NCBI RefSeq assembly: GCF_002291145.1
Contig: NZ_NTGE01000074.1
Span: forward strand, 1 to 64,000
Length of the DNA stretch: 64,000 nucleotides
Reading direction: 5' to 3'
Origin: Streptomyces sp. SA15
GTDB taxonomy: Bacteria; Actinomycetota; Actinomycetes; Streptomycetales; Streptomycetaceae
The notes beneath the pieces are model-generated. The model did not search any database, had not been told where the DNA came from, and saw nothing but the letters and a program-made list of their open reading frames with translations. Of the stretch, positions 43,995-53,070 are shown piece by piece. Both the position numbers and the translations under genes were made by a program. Numbering within the stretch: position 1 is the stretch's first letter; every line of letters begins with the position of its first letter.

Positions 43995-44720
43995 TTAAAG
44001 CTGTGGCGGTGCCATGGTGAAGCGGGCGTTGACCTGGGCGTAGACGCGTTGGCGTTGGGGTTCGAGGTCGAGGGGGGCGGCGGTGGTGTCTTCGGCGGCG
44101 CCGTAGGCGGCGGAGCGCATGCGGTTGCCGGGGGCGGCGGGGTAGGGCGGGGGCTGGGTGTTCTCGGCGCCGATGTCGGCCAGTTCTACGAGGGCTGCCA
44201 GTGAGGTGCCGAGGGCTTCGGCGTATTCGCGGGCGCGTTGGACTGCTTCGCGGACGGCTTGTTGGCGTGCTTGGCGGTGGGCCGGGGAGTTGGGGCGTAG
44301 GGCCCACCAGGGGCCGGTGACTTGGGTGAGGTCGAGGTCGGCGAGGCGGGTGGTGAGTTCGCCGAGTGCGGTGAAGTCGGTGAGTTCGGCGGTGATGTGG
44401 ACGCGGCCGTGGTAGGCGTGGATGCGTTCGCCGCGGCCGTGTTCCTTGAGTTGTGGGGTGATGGAGAAGGAGCCGGTCTCCAGTCTCTCCACTGCCTCGC
44501 CGTATGTCTTGATGAGGTCGAGTGCGAGGGTGTTGCGGCGGGTGAGGTCGTCGAGGGCTGCGCGGCGGTCTTTGCCGCGGGCGGTGACGGTGATGCCGAG
44601 GCGGGCGATTTCGGGGTCGACTTCGAGGCGTGCTTCGCCGCGGACGGCGATGCGGGGGGCGTCGGGGGTGCCGTAGGGGACGGCGGGTTCCGAGGCGGGC
44701 GTGGTGGGTGGGGTGGTCAT
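43995..44720 (-). CDS. SIMPL (DUF541) domain protein
   Basis: 241 residues. SIMPL family pattern: RIAVRGEARLEVDPEIARLG at the start, a helix of RAALDDLTRRNTLALDLIKT, SITPQLKEHGRGERIHAYHG, then AREYAEALGTSLAALVELAD and the final beta-hairpin RQRVYAQVNARFTMAP. No signal peptide is seen, unlike many Gram-negative members, so it is probably cytosolic. Function unknown (BP26/OMP28-like oligomers in other taxa). ATG at 44720 is preferred to the GTG nine bases upstream. Confidence 0.82.
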   Translation of the reverse strand: MTTPPTTPASEPAVPYGTPDAPRIAVRGEARLEVDPEIARLGITVTARGKDRRAALDDLTRRNTLALDLIKTYGEAVERLETGSFSITPQLKEHGRGERIHAYHGRVHITAELTDFTALGELTTRLADLDLTQVTGPWWALRPNSPAHRQARQQAVREAVQRAREYAEALGTSLAALVELADIGAENTQPPPYPAAPGNRMRSAAYGAAEDTTAAPLDLEPQRQRVYAQVNARFTMAPPQL

Positions 44721-44858
44721 ACGCCCCACTCTGTCACTTCTTACCTACTTGGAGCCTGTGTCGGTCATCAGATCGATACATGTGGGGTCTATTGCGGTTC
44801 GGCATGCACGGGTCAGAATCTACGCGCGTTGTTGACCATGCCCCAAGGAGAACGAGAC

Positions 44859-46664
44859 ATGCCGTTGAACCGCCGGAAGTTCCTGAAGAAGTCCGCCGTG
44901 ACGGGGGCGGGGGTGGCGCTGGCCGGTGCCGCGGCGGCTCCGGCGGCCGAGGCCGCGGAGGCGAAGATGGGGTCGAAGTCGGCGAAGCGGTATGCGTTCA
45001 CCGTGATGGGGACGACCGATCTGCATGGCAATGTCTTCAACTGGGACTATTTCACGGACAAGGAGTTCGACGACAAGGCGCACAACGATGTGGGTCTGGC
45101 GAAGATCTCGACTCTGGTGAACCAGGTCCGGGCCGAGAAGGGTCGTCGCAACACGTTGTTGATCGACGCGGGCGACACGATTCAGGGCACGCAGTTGTCG
45201 TACTACTACGCGAAGGTGGACCCGATCACTGCTGAGGGTGGTCCGGTGCATCCGATGGCGCAGGCGATGAATGCCATCGACTATGACGCCGCCGCGTTGG
45301 GCAATCACGAGTTCAATTACGGTATTCCAGTGTTGCGCAAGTTCCAGGAGCAGTGTCGTTTCCCGTTGCTGGGTGCCAACGCGCTGGACGCGAAGACGTT
45401 GCGGCCGGCTTTTCCGCCGTACAGCATGCACTGTTTGCGTACCCCGTTCGGGCGGGATGTGAAGGTGGCGGTTCTCGGTCTGACCAATCCGGGTATCGCG
45501 ATCTGGGACAAGGCGAATGTGCAGGGGAAGATGACGTTCCCGGGTCTGGAGGAGCAGGCGGCGAAGTGGGTGCCGAAGCTGCGGTCGATGGGGGCCGACG
45601 TCGTCATCGTCTCGGCGCACAGTGGTTCGTCCGGGACGTCGTCGTACGGTGATCAGTTGCCGTATATCGAGAATGCGGCGGGCCTGGTGGCCGAGCAGGT
45701 GCCGGGTATCGACGCGATCCTCGTCGGCCACGCTCACACGGAGATCCCGGAGTACTTCGTCACGAACAAGGAGACCGGGAAGCAGGTTGTGCTGTCGGAG
45801 CCGTTGAAGTGGGGGCAGCGGTTGACGTTGTTCGACTTCGAGCTGGTGTGGGGCAAGGGTCGTTGGTCGGTCGAGAAGGTGGGTGCGCGGGTCCTGAACT
45901 CCAATGCGGTGGAGGAGGATCCGGAGATCGTGAAGTTGTTGGGTGACGAGCACGAGAAAGTCGTGGCGTACGTCAACCAGGTCATCGGTACGAACAGTGT
46001 CGAGATGACGTCGGTCGAGGCGCCGTACAAGGATGTGCCGATCATCGATCTGATCAACCACATTCAGGCGGATACGGTGAAGCAGGCGTTGGCGTCCACG
46101 GAGTACGCGGCGCTTCCGGTGTTGTCGCAGGCCGCGGCCTTCTCGCGGAGTGCGGTGATCCCGGCGGGCGAAGTCACGATCCGGGATGTGGCGGGTCTGT
46201 ACGTCTTCGAGAACACGCTCGAGGCGCGTCTGATGACGGGTGCGCAGATGAAGGCGTATCTGGAGTATTCGGCGAACTACTTCGTGCAGACGCCCGTGGG
46301 CGCCGAGGTGGATCCGGCGAAGCTGACGAATGCGAACGGTACGCCGGATTACAACTACGACGTGGTGAGTGGTCTGACGTATGAGATCGACATCGCGAAG
46401 GCGGCCGGGTCGCGGGTGGCGAATGTGCGGTTCGAGGGGGTGCCGCTGGCGGATGACGCGAAGTTCGTGTTCGCCGTGAACAATTATCGGGCCAATGGTG
46501 GCGGTAACTTCCCGCATGTGGCCGCTGCCCAGTTGTTGTGGTCGAACTCGGACGAGATCCGTAACACCATGATCGCCTGGGTGAAGGCGAAGGGTGCGAT
46601 TGATCCGGCCGAGTTCGCGTCGGTGGACTGGAAGCTCACGCGGGACGGTACGCCGGTGTTCTAA
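44859..46664 (+). CDS. Tat-exported 5'-nucleotidase / 2',3'-cyclic phosphodiesterase family protein
   Basis: 601 residues. Tat-type signal with twin Arg NRRKFLKKSAVTGAGVALAG and an Ala-rich c-region. Metallophosphoesterase motifs: TTDLHGN, LLIDAGDTIQGTQ, AAALGNHEFNYG, VIVSAHSGSS and ILVGHAHTEIPEYF supply the two-metal site. The C-terminal substrate domain has VAGLYVFENTLEARLMTGAQ, YDVVSGLTYEIDIAKA and VFAVNNYRANGGGNFP. It likely recovers phosphate or nucleosides from extracellular nucleotides. ATG 44859 has AAGGAG at about 8 nt. Phosphate (PhoP) control is plausible but no PHO box was identified. Confidence 0.92.
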   Translation: MPLNRRKFLKKSAVTGAGVALAGAAAAPAAEAAEAKMGSKSAKRYAFTVMGTTDLHGNVFNWDYFTDKEFDDKAHNDVGLAKISTLVNQVRAEKGRRNTLLIDAGDTIQGTQLSYYYAKVDPITAEGGPVHPMAQAMNAIDYDAAALGNHEFNYGIPVLRKFQEQCRFPLLGANALDAKTLRPAFPPYSMHCLRTPFGRDVKVAVLGLTNPGIAIWDKANVQGKMTFPGLEEQAAKWVPKLRSMGADVVIVSAHSGSSGTSSYGDQLPYIENAAGLVAEQVPGIDAILVGHAHTEIPEYFVTNKETGKQVVLSEPLKWGQRLTLFDFELVWGKGRWSVEKVGARVLNSNAVEEDPEIVKLLGDEHEKVVAYVNQVIGTNSVEMTSVEAPYKDVPIIDLINHIQADTVKQALASTEYAALPVLSQAAAFSRSAVIPAGEVTIRDVAGLYVFENTLEARLMTGAQMKAYLEYSANYFVQTPVGAEVDPAKLTNANGTPDYNYDVVSGLTYEIDIAKAAGSRVANVRFEGVPLADDAKFVFAVNNYRANGGGNFPHVAAAQLLWSNSDEIRNTMIAWVKAKGAIDPAEFASVDWKLTRDGTPVF

Positions 46665-46730
46665 AAGGGTTCCCCCCGGTTACCTCCTGACCGTCACCTC
46701 CTCACCGTCACCTCCCCACCGTCACTACCG

Positions 46731-48128
46731 TCACCACGACGCCGGCGTTCCCTTGAGCGCCGGCGTCGTGGGCTGTTCGAGGCCGAAGGTGGTGAAGGCC
46801 GTTCGTGTGGGCAGGGGGTAGGGCTCCTTCTGGGTGAGGGAGTTGAGGATGGTGGCGCTGCGCCAGGCGGCGAGGCCGAGGTCGGGGGTGCCGATGCCGT
46901 GGGTGTGGCGTTCGGCGTTTTGGACGTAGGCCGTTCCGGTCACGGAGGGGTCGAGGACGAGGCGGTACTGGTCGTCGACGCGGGGGCGTTCGCGGCTGTC
47001 GCGGCGGAGGTAGGGGTCGAGTCCGGCGAGGATGTGGTCGAGGGGGCGTTCGCGGTAGCCGGTGGCGAGGACGACGGCGTCGGTGGTGAGGCGGGAGCGG
47101 GTGTTCTGCTGGGTGTGTTCGAGGTGGAGTTCGATTTTGGTGGTCGCCATGCGGCCTGCGGTGCGGACGCGGACGCCGGGGGTGAGGACGGCGTCGGGCC
47201 AGCCGCCGTGGAGGGTGCGGCGGTAGAGCTCGTCGTGGATGGCGGCGATGGTGGCTGTGTCGATGGCTTTGTGGAGCTGCCATTGGGAGGTGACGAGGCG
47301 GTCGCGGACGTCTTCGGTGAGGGCGTGGAAGTAGCGGGTGTAGTCGGGGGTGAAGTGTTCCAGGCCCAGCTTGGAGTACTCCATGGGGGCGAAGGCTTCG
47401 GTGCGGCCGAGCCAGTGGAGTTTTTCGCGGCCGGTGGGGCGGTTGCGGAGCAGGTCGAGGAAGATTTCGGCGCCGGACTGTCCTGAGCCGATGACGGTGA
47501 TGTGGCCGGCTGCGAGGAGGGTGTCGCGGTGGTCGAGGTAGTCGGTGGCGTGGATGACGGGGACGGCGGGGGTTTGCACGAGGGGTTTGAGGGGGTCGGG
47601 GATGTGGGGTTCGGTGCCGATGCCGAGGACGACGTTCTGGGTGTAGGTGCGTCCGAGGGCTTCGGTTTCTCCGTTTTTGTCGAGTTGGGTGAAGTCGACT
47701 TCGAAGAGGTCGTGTTCGGGGTTCCAGCGGACGGCGTCGACTTGGTGGCGGAAGTGGAGTCCGGGGAGGTTTTCGGCGACCCAGCGGCCGTAGGCGTCGT
47801 ATTCGGCGCGGTGGATGTGGAAGCGCTCGGCGAAGTAGAAGGGGAAGAGGCGGTCGCGGGTTTTGAGGTAGTTGAGGAAGGTCCAGGGGCTGGTGGGGTC
47901 GGCGAGGGTGACGAGGTCGGCGAGGAAGGGGACTTGGATGGTGGTGCCTTCGATGAGCTGGCCGGGGTGCCAGGTGAAGGTGGGGTGTTGTTCGTAGAAG
48001 GCGGTGTCGAGTTCGGCGAGGGGGTGGGCGAGGGCGGCGAGGGAGAGGTTGCAGGGGCCGATGCCGATGCCGACCAGGTCGCGGGGTGCGTCGGGTTCGT
48101 GGTGGGTTGGTTGGGGGGTGGTGCTCAT
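46731..48128 (-). CDS. lysine/ornithine N-monooxygenase (siderophore type)
   Basis: 465 residues. FAD site DLVGIGIGPCNLSLAALAHP (about 18-37), family motif TFTWHPGQLIEGTTIQVPFL ADLVTL (split), NADPH site ITVIGSGQSGAEIFLDLLRN, and C-terminal ATGYRERPLD. Such enzymes hydroxylate the side-chain amine of lysine, cadaverine, ornithine or similar amines in hydroxamate siderophore synthesis. Its start overlaps the stop of the decarboxylase gene by 4 bp, so the two are one operon. The partners expected for desferrioxamine (acyltransferase and NIS synthetase) are absent in the window, and no DmdR iron box was seen upstream. Confidence 0.9.
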   Translation of the reverse strand: MSTTPQPTHHEPDAPRDLVGIGIGPCNLSLAALAHPLAELDTAFYEQHPTFTWHPGQLIEGTTIQVPFLADLVTLADPTSPWTFLNYLKTRDRLFPFYFAERFHIHRAEYDAYGRWVAENLPGLHFRHQVDAVRWNPEHDLFEVDFTQLDKNGETEALGRTYTQNVVLGIGTEPHIPDPLKPLVQTPAVPVIHATDYLDHRDTLLAAGHITVIGSGQSGAEIFLDLLRNRPTGREKLHWLGRTEAFAPMEYSKLGLEHFTPDYTRYFHALTEDVRDRLVTSQWQLHKAIDTATIAAIHDELYRRTLHGGWPDAVLTPGVRVRTAGRMATTKIELHLEHTQQNTRSRLTTDAVVLATGYRERPLDHILAGLDPYLRRDSRERPRVDDQYRLVLDPSVTGTAYVQNAERHTHGIGTPDLGLAAWRSATILNSLTQKEPYPLPTRTAFTTFGLEQPTTPALKGTPASW

Positions 48129-49483
48129 CGGGGGGTGTTTCCTTCCACCAGTTTCAGGAGTGCGGCCAGGTCGTCGGGGCGGGTGTGGGGGTTGAGGAGG
48201 GTGGCTTTGAGCCAGAGCCGGCCGTCGAGGTGGGCTCGGCCGAGGACGGCGCGGCCGTCGGTGAGGAGTTTTCGGCGTACGGCGGCGACGGTGGCGTCGG
48301 TGGCGTGTGTGGGTCGGAAGAGGACCGTGCTGAGGGTGGGCCGGTCGTGGAGTTCGAAGCCGGGGTGGTCGTGGACGAGGGCGGCGAAGGTGTGTGCGTG
48401 GTCGCAGACTTGGTCGACGAGGGCCCCGAGGCCGGTGCGGCCGAGGGTTTTGAGGGTGACGGCGATTTTGAGGATGTCGGGGCGTCGGGTGGTGCGCAGT
48501 GAGCGGCCGAGGAGGTCGGGTAGGCCGGCTTGGGTGTCGTCGTCGGCGTTGAGGTAGTCGGCGTGGTGGTGGAGTGCGGTGAGGTCGTGGGGGTTCTTGA
48601 CGGTGAGGAGGCCTGCGGCGATGGGCTGCCAGCCGAGTTTGTGGAGGTCGAGGGTGACGGTGTCGGCGGCTTCGAGGCCGGTGAGCTGTGTGCGGTGGCG
48701 GTTGCTGAAGAGGAGGCCCGCACCGTAGGCGGCGTCGATGTGGAGGCGGGTGCCGTGGGCTTGGCACAGGGTGGCGATGTCGGGGAGGGGGTCGATGAGT
48801 CCGGCGTCGGTGGTACCGGCGGTGGCGGCGACGAGGAGGGGGCGGGGCAGGGTGGTGAGGGCTTCGTCGAGGGCGGCGGGGTCGAGGGTGCCGGCGGGGG
48901 CGGGGACGAGGACGGGGTCGGGCAGTCCGAGCAGCCAGGCGGCGCGGGGCAGTGAGTGGTGGGCGTTGGTGCCGCAGACGAGGCGGAGTGCGGCGCCGTG
49001 CGTTTCGCGGGCCAGGAGGAGGGCGAGGTGGTTGGATTCGGTGCCGCCGGTGGTGACGACGGCTTCGGGTGCGCCGACTTCGCGGGCGAGTGCGCGTGTG
49101 ACCAGGGTCTCCAGTTCGGAGGCGGCCGGCGCTTGGTCCCAGGAGTCGAGGGAGGGGTTGAGGGCGGAGGCGGCGAGGTCGGCGGCGGTGGCGACGGCGA
49201 GGGGTGGGCAGTGCAGGTGGGCGGCGCACAGGGGGTCCGCGGGGTCGGTGGAGCCTGCGGTGAGTGCGTGGACGAGGGTGCGCAGGGCGTCGGGGTCGCC
49301 GTTGTCCGGGAGTACGTCGCCGACGGCGTCCCGCATGTGTGCGGCGATGGTGTCGGGGCCGCCGGCGGGTAGTGGTCCGCCGCGGGTTCGGGTGCCGTCG
49401 CGCAGGGCGTCGAGGACGGTGTCGAGCAACGGCCGTAGGGCGTGGGGGCCTTCGGGGCCTGAGGCCAGGGGCGGCGTGCTCAT
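48125..49483 (-). CDS. PLP-dependent group II amino-acid decarboxylase
   Basis: 452 residues of the aromatic/diaminobutyrate/lysine decarboxylase (group II) fold. Visible: VVTTGGTESNHLALLLARET (about 142-161, cofactor phosphate site), His pair in GTNAHHSLPRAAWLL (stacking on PLP), LHIDAAYGAGLLFSNRHRTQ with Asp250, and the Schiff-base Lys282 in LDLHKLGWQP. With an N-monooxygenase directly downstream (ATGA overlap) it likely makes a diamine such as cadaverine or putrescine for hydroxamate formation. Substrate choice cannot be read from sequence. Confidence 0.88.
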   Translation of the reverse strand: MSTPPLASGPEGPHALRPLLDTVLDALRDGTRTRGGPLPAGGPDTIAAHMRDAVGDVLPDNGDPDALRTLVHALTAGSTDPADPLCAAHLHCPPLAVATAADLAASALNPSLDSWDQAPAASELETLVTRALAREVGAPEAVVTTGGTESNHLALLLARETHGAALRLVCGTNAHHSLPRAAWLLGLPDPVLVPAPAGTLDPAALDEALTTLPRPLLVAATAGTTDAGLIDPLPDIATLCQAHGTRLHIDAAYGAGLLFSNRHRTQLTGLEAADTVTLDLHKLGWQPIAAGLLTVKNPHDLTALHHHADYLNADDDTQAGLPDLLGRSLRTTRRPDILKIAVTLKTLGRTGLGALVDQVCDHAHTFAALVHDHPGFELHDRPTLSTVLFRPTHATDATVAAVRRKLLTDGRAVLGRAHLDGRLWLKATLLNPHTRPDDLAALLKLVEGNTPR

Positions 49484-49669
49484 GGACTCCTCCGGGGGCC
49501 TATGCGGGCGGGGAGTTCCAGCTTGTACGCGGTTGCATGGTCGCGTCCGAAAAGCCCGGGGATGAGAACCCGAAAGTGGGTAGTTCGGTGCGGGTGAAGC
49601 GAGTCGGGGCGCGGCCGACCCGTGGGTCTCGGCCGCGCCCCGATTGCCTGTGCAGGCCTCCTGTGCAGG

Positions 49670-49765
49670 CCTGTCTACGTCTGTCTACACCTACACCTGT
49701 CTACGCCTGTCTGCACCTGCCTACGCCTGTCTGCACCTGCCTACGCCTGCCTACGCCTGCTGTAC
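49670..49765. repeat. pyrimidine-rich short tandem repeats upstream of and into the pepN 3' end
   Basis: Repeats of CTACGCCTGTCTGCACCTGC and shorter CTACGCCTGC-type units. The 267-bp gap (49484-49750) between pepN and the decarboxylase has no gene. The run reaches the last codons of pepN (RVQQA). Confidence 0.75.
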
Positions 49766-52249
49766 CCGCAAGGCCCGTGTCAGGTCGTCGAGTTGGTCGG
49801 CGAGTTTGCGGCGCAGGGCCGGGATCGGGTCGGCTTCCCGGAGGCATTGCTCGCCCAGGCTGAGTGTTTTCGCGTCGACGGCGTATCCGGGGAAGGCCCA
49901 GCGGCCGGCGGCCTCGGCGATGGCGGGGCCGCGGCGGGCGGCGACGGCGACGGCGTCCTCGTAGTAGCGGGGGACGTACTGCCGTACGAGGTCGGTCTGT
50001 TCGGGTTGCCAGAAGCCTTGGGCGGTGGCGGTGAACAGGTAGTTGGAGAGGTCGTCGGTGGCGAACATGGCCTGCCAGGCTTTCGCTTTGGCGTCCGGGT
50101 CGGGCAGGGCGGCCCGGCAGCGGGCGGCGCCTTCCTGGCCGGTGGCGCTGGGGTCGCGGTCGAGTTCGGCGGCGATGGTGGTCTCGTCGGTGGCGCCGAG
50201 GACGGCGAGTCGGCCGAGGACGCGCCAGCGCAGTTCGGGGTCGAGTTCGGGGCCGCCGGGGACGGTGCCGTCGGTGAGCCAGGCGGCGATGGTGTCGGGG
50301 TGGGCGGCGACGTCGATGAAGTGGCGTACGGCGATCAGGCGCAGGCCGGGGTTGTCGCCGTCTTCGGTGCGGCGGATGAGGTCGCGGCACAGGGAGGACA
50401 GGGTGGCCAGGGCGGCGGGGCGGGCCTCGGGGGTGAGGTAGCGGTCGGCGATCTGGGCGGAGGCGAAGGCGAGGACGCCTTGGACGACGGCGAGGTCGGT
50501 TTCGTGGGGGAGGTGGGTGCGGGCGGCGTCCAGGTAGGTGGAGGGCGGGAGTTGGCCGTCGCGGACGGCGTCCCTGAGGGCGTTCCATGCGACCGCGCGG
50601 GTGAGGGGGTCGGGCAGGCGGGAGAGGGCGGTGGTGAGGGTGGTGAAGGACTCGGGGTCGAAGCGGATCTTGGTGTAGGTGAGGTCGCCGTCGTTGAGGA
50701 GGAGCAGTGCGGGGCGTTTGCCGATGGGGTGGGTGGTGGTGTGCGGGATGTCGAGGTCGAGGCGTTCGCGGAGGATGAGGTGGCGGCCTTCGTCGGCGAC
50801 GTCCTGGTCGTAGAGGCCGATGGCGATGCGGTGGGGGCGGCTGCCGGTGTGGTCGACGGTGAGGGTGCAGGTGCCGCCGTCGGGGGTGATGCGGGGGGTG
50901 AGGGTGTCGGCGCCGGTGGTGCGCAGCCAGGCGTCGGCCCAGGCGTGGACGTCGCGCTCGGTGGCGCCGGCGAGGGAGTCGATGAAGTCGGCGAGTGTGG
51001 CGTTGCCGAACTTGTGGCGTGCGAAGTGGGTGTTGATGCCGGCGAGGAAGTCCTTCTCGCCGAGCCAGGCCACGAGTTGGCGGAGGGCGGAGGCGCCCTT
51101 GGCGTAGGAGATGCCGTCGAAGTTGAGGAGGGCGGACGCGGTGTCGGGCACGGCCTCGGGGTCGGGCGCGACGGGGTGGGTGGAGGGCCGCTGGTCGGCG
51201 TCGTAGCCCCAGCATTTGCGGGTGATGGCGAAGTCGGTCCAGGCGTCGGTGAAGCGGGTGGCCTCGGTGGCGATCTGGACGCCCATGTACTCGGCGAAGG
51301 ACTCGTTCAGCCAGATGTCGTCCCACCATTTGAGGGTGACGAGGTCGCCGAACCACATGTGGGCCATCTCGTGGGCGATGGTGGTGGCCCGGCTCATGCG
51401 TTCGGTGTCGGTGACGGCGGAGCGGTAGACGTACTCGTCGCGGAAGGTGACCAGGCCCGGGTTCTCCATGGCGCCCGCGTTGAACTCGGGTACAAATGCT
51501 TGGTCGTAGGAGTCGAAGGGGTAGGGCTCCTCGAACTTCTCGTGGAAGCGGTCGAAGCAGGCCCGGGTGGTGTCGAGGATCTCCTCGGCGTCGGCGTCGA
51601 GGAACGGCGCGAGGGAGCGGCGGCAGTGGATGCCGAAGGGCAGGCCGCGGTGCTCGGTGCGCACGGAGTGCCAGGGGCCGGCGGCGACGGCGGCGAAGTA
51701 GGTGGAGATCAGCGGGGTGGGAGCGGCCTGCCAGCGGCCGCCGCCGAGGTGTTCGGTGACACTGTTGGCGAGGACGGTCCAGCCCTCGGGCGCGGTGACG
51801 CGCACCTCGAAGACGGCCTTGAGGTCGGGCTGGTCGAAGGCGGCGAAGACGCGCTGGACGTCGTCCAGGAACAGCTGGGTGTAGACGTAGGTTTCGCCGT
51901 CGGTGGGGTCGGTGAAGCGGTGCATGCCCTCGCCGGTGCGGGAGTAGCGCATTGCGGCGTCCACGCGCAGTTCGTGCTCGCCCGGGGTGAGGTTCTTCAG
52001 GGGGAGCCTGTTCTCGTCCAGGGTTTCCGGGTCGAGGGGCTGTCCGTCGAGGGTGACGGAGCGCAGGTCGGCGGGCTTGACCTCGACGAAGGTGTCCGTG
52101 GCGTCCTGGTCCGCGCGGACGGTGAACCTGATGACGGTGCGGGAGTCGAATGTCTCGTCCCCACAGGTCAGATCGAGGTCGATCGTGTAGCGGTGGACGT
52201 CGAGGAGCTTGGCTCGGGTCTGCGCTTCGTCGCGCGTCAGTACGGACAT
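49751..52249 (-). CDS. pepN: aminopeptidase N (M1 family)
   Basis: 832 residues. The exopeptidase motif GAMENPGLVTF and the zinc site HEMAHMWFGDLVTLKWWDDI WLNESFAEY (split; HExxH-18-E) are complete. The N-terminal saddle domain (LLDVHRYTIDLDLTCGDETF) and the long helical C-terminal domain (TLSSLCRDLIRRTEDGDNPG, LFTATAQGFWQPEQTDLVRQ) match bacterial PepN of about 850 residues. It removes N-terminal residues from peptides in the cytosol. The ATG at 52249 is chosen from two close ATGs (52258 also possible); neither has a strong ribosome site. Confidence 0.95.
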   Translation of the reverse strand: MSVLTRDEAQTRAKLLDVHRYTIDLDLTCGDETFDSRTVIRFTVRADQDATDTFVEVKPADLRSVTLDGQPLDPETLDENRLPLKNLTPGEHELRVDAAMRYSRTGEGMHRFTDPTDGETYVYTQLFLDDVQRVFAAFDQPDLKAVFEVRVTAPEGWTVLANSVTEHLGGGRWQAAPTPLISTYFAAVAAGPWHSVRTEHRGLPFGIHCRRSLAPFLDADAEEILDTTRACFDRFHEKFEEPYPFDSYDQAFVPEFNAGAMENPGLVTFRDEYVYRSAVTDTERMSRATTIAHEMAHMWFGDLVTLKWWDDIWLNESFAEYMGVQIATEATRFTDAWTDFAITRKCWGYDADQRPSTHPVAPDPEAVPDTASALLNFDGISYAKGASALRQLVAWLGEKDFLAGINTHFARHKFGNATLADFIDSLAGATERDVHAWADAWLRTTGADTLTPRITPDGGTCTLTVDHTGSRPHRIAIGLYDQDVADEGRHLILRERLDLDIPHTTTHPIGKRPALLLLNDGDLTYTKIRFDPESFTTLTTALSRLPDPLTRAVAWNALRDAVRDGQLPPSTYLDAARTHLPHETDLAVVQGVLAFASAQIADRYLTPEARPAALATLSSLCRDLIRRTEDGDNPGLRLIAVRHFIDVAAHPDTIAAWLTDGTVPGGPELDPELRWRVLGRLAVLGATDETTIAAELDRDPSATGQEGAARCRAALPDPDAKAKAWQAMFATDDLSNYLFTATAQGFWQPEQTDLVRQYVPRYYEDAVAVAARRGPAIAEAAGRWAFPGYAVDAKTLSLGEQCLREADPIPALRRKLADQLDDLTRALRVQQA

Positions 52250-52324
52250 GCAGGACATGCTGCCTGATGGCCTTGGCATGGCACAGAGGCGGATCGGTAC
52301 GTGCCCTATGTCCGGTCCTGCTCC

Positions 52325-52374
52325 AGCTCTCCGGTGTGCGCCCCCTAGGCGTTCTCCGGGGTGCGCCCCCTAGG
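52325..52374. repeat. two copies of GTGCGCCCCCTAGG
   Basis: GTGCGCCCCCTAGG occurs at about 52336-52349 (within CCGGTGTGCGCCCC...) and again about 25 bp later, merging into the hairpin at 52369. CTAG is rare in Streptomyces, so three CCTAGG sites in 100 bp stand out. Confidence 0.6.
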
Positions 52375-52421
52375 TGTATTGATCACGAGTGTCAACAAGG
52401 TTCGTGATCAATGCACCTAGG
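52369..52421 (-). terminator. 20-bp inverted repeat after the receiver gene
   Basis: Arms CCTAGGTGTATTGATCACGA (52369-52388) and its complement (52402-52421) with one mismatch around a 13-nt loop. It overlaps the stop codon of the receiver protein at 52417-52419. The A/T content of the stem is unusual for this genome. Confidence 0.6.
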
Positions 52422-52929
52422 CCCGCTGGGGCGGAACGCGGGCGTCCGGGTGGGGCAGGGCGGGGCGTGGGGTGGGTGCTGCTGGTTCGGTGTGGTCCTT
52501 GACCAGGGCGCGTAGTTCGCGCACTTCCTGTTCGAGGGCGAGGTGGCGTTGGTGGGCGTCGAAGAGGTAGCGGACTTTGGTGCGCAGGGACCAGGGGTCG
52601 ATGGGTTTCATGACGAGGTCGGCGACGCCGAGGCCGAAGGCGGTGGCGGTCAGTTCGTGGTCGGGGCCGAAGCCGGTGAGCAGGATGACGGGGATGTGCT
52701 GGGTCTGTTCCAGGCGGCGCATGTAGCGCACCACGTCGAGGCCGCTGACGCCGGGCATGCGCACGTCGAGCAGCAGCAGGCCGACCTTGCCGCGCAGGAC
52801 CTGCTTGAGGGCCTCGTCGCCGCTGGTGGCGCGGCCCAGCAGGTAGCCCAGCGGGGCCAGGGCGCTCTCCAGGGCGTAGAGGGTGTCTTTGTGGTCGTCG
52901 ACGATGAGGATCCTGGCATCCGACGGCAT
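52417..52929 (-). CDS. stand-alone response-regulator receiver protein
   Basis: 170 residues. Receiver fold with acidic pair in ILIVDDHKDTLYALESALAP, phosphorylation Asp in VGLLLLDVRMPGVSGLDVVR, Thr in VILLTGFG and Lys in DLVMKPIDPWSLRTKVRYLF. A coiled helix (HQRHLALEQEVRELRALVKD) and a Pro-rich tail follow; no DNA-binding output domain is present. It probably signals by protein contact. No kinase gene adjoins it, so it is an orphan. Confidence 0.87.
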   Translation of the reverse strand: MPSDARILIVDDHKDTLYALESALAPLGYLLGRATSGDEALKQVLRGKVGLLLLDVRMPGVSGLDVVRYMRRLEQTQHIPVILLTGFGPDHELTATAFGLGVADLVMKPIDPWSLRTKVRYLFDAHQRHLALEQEVRELRALVKDHTEPAAPTPRPALPHPDARVPPQRA

Positions 52930-53070
52930 GGCCCGACGTCCCTCCCTCGTGGGCGATCCAGCTTATGCCCGAAAAGCTGACGTGGAGTGCTCGTCAGCTG
53001 ACAAGGAGTGCACAGCGCAGCATGCCGCTTGAGGGCCTCGGTGTCACGTGCGGGGAGCCGTCGGAGGAGG

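Noticed and set aside
49484..49750. DmdR/Fur-type iron box upstream of the decarboxylase-monooxygenase genes
   Set aside because: I looked for the TTAGGTTAGGCTAACC-type palindrome and saw none. The region has only short pyrimidine repeats in the gap.
49622..52267. 881-residue plus-strand frame opposite pepN
   Set aside because: Gly/Val/Asp-rich with no recognisable domain. The minus strand holds a full aminopeptidase N with zinc site.
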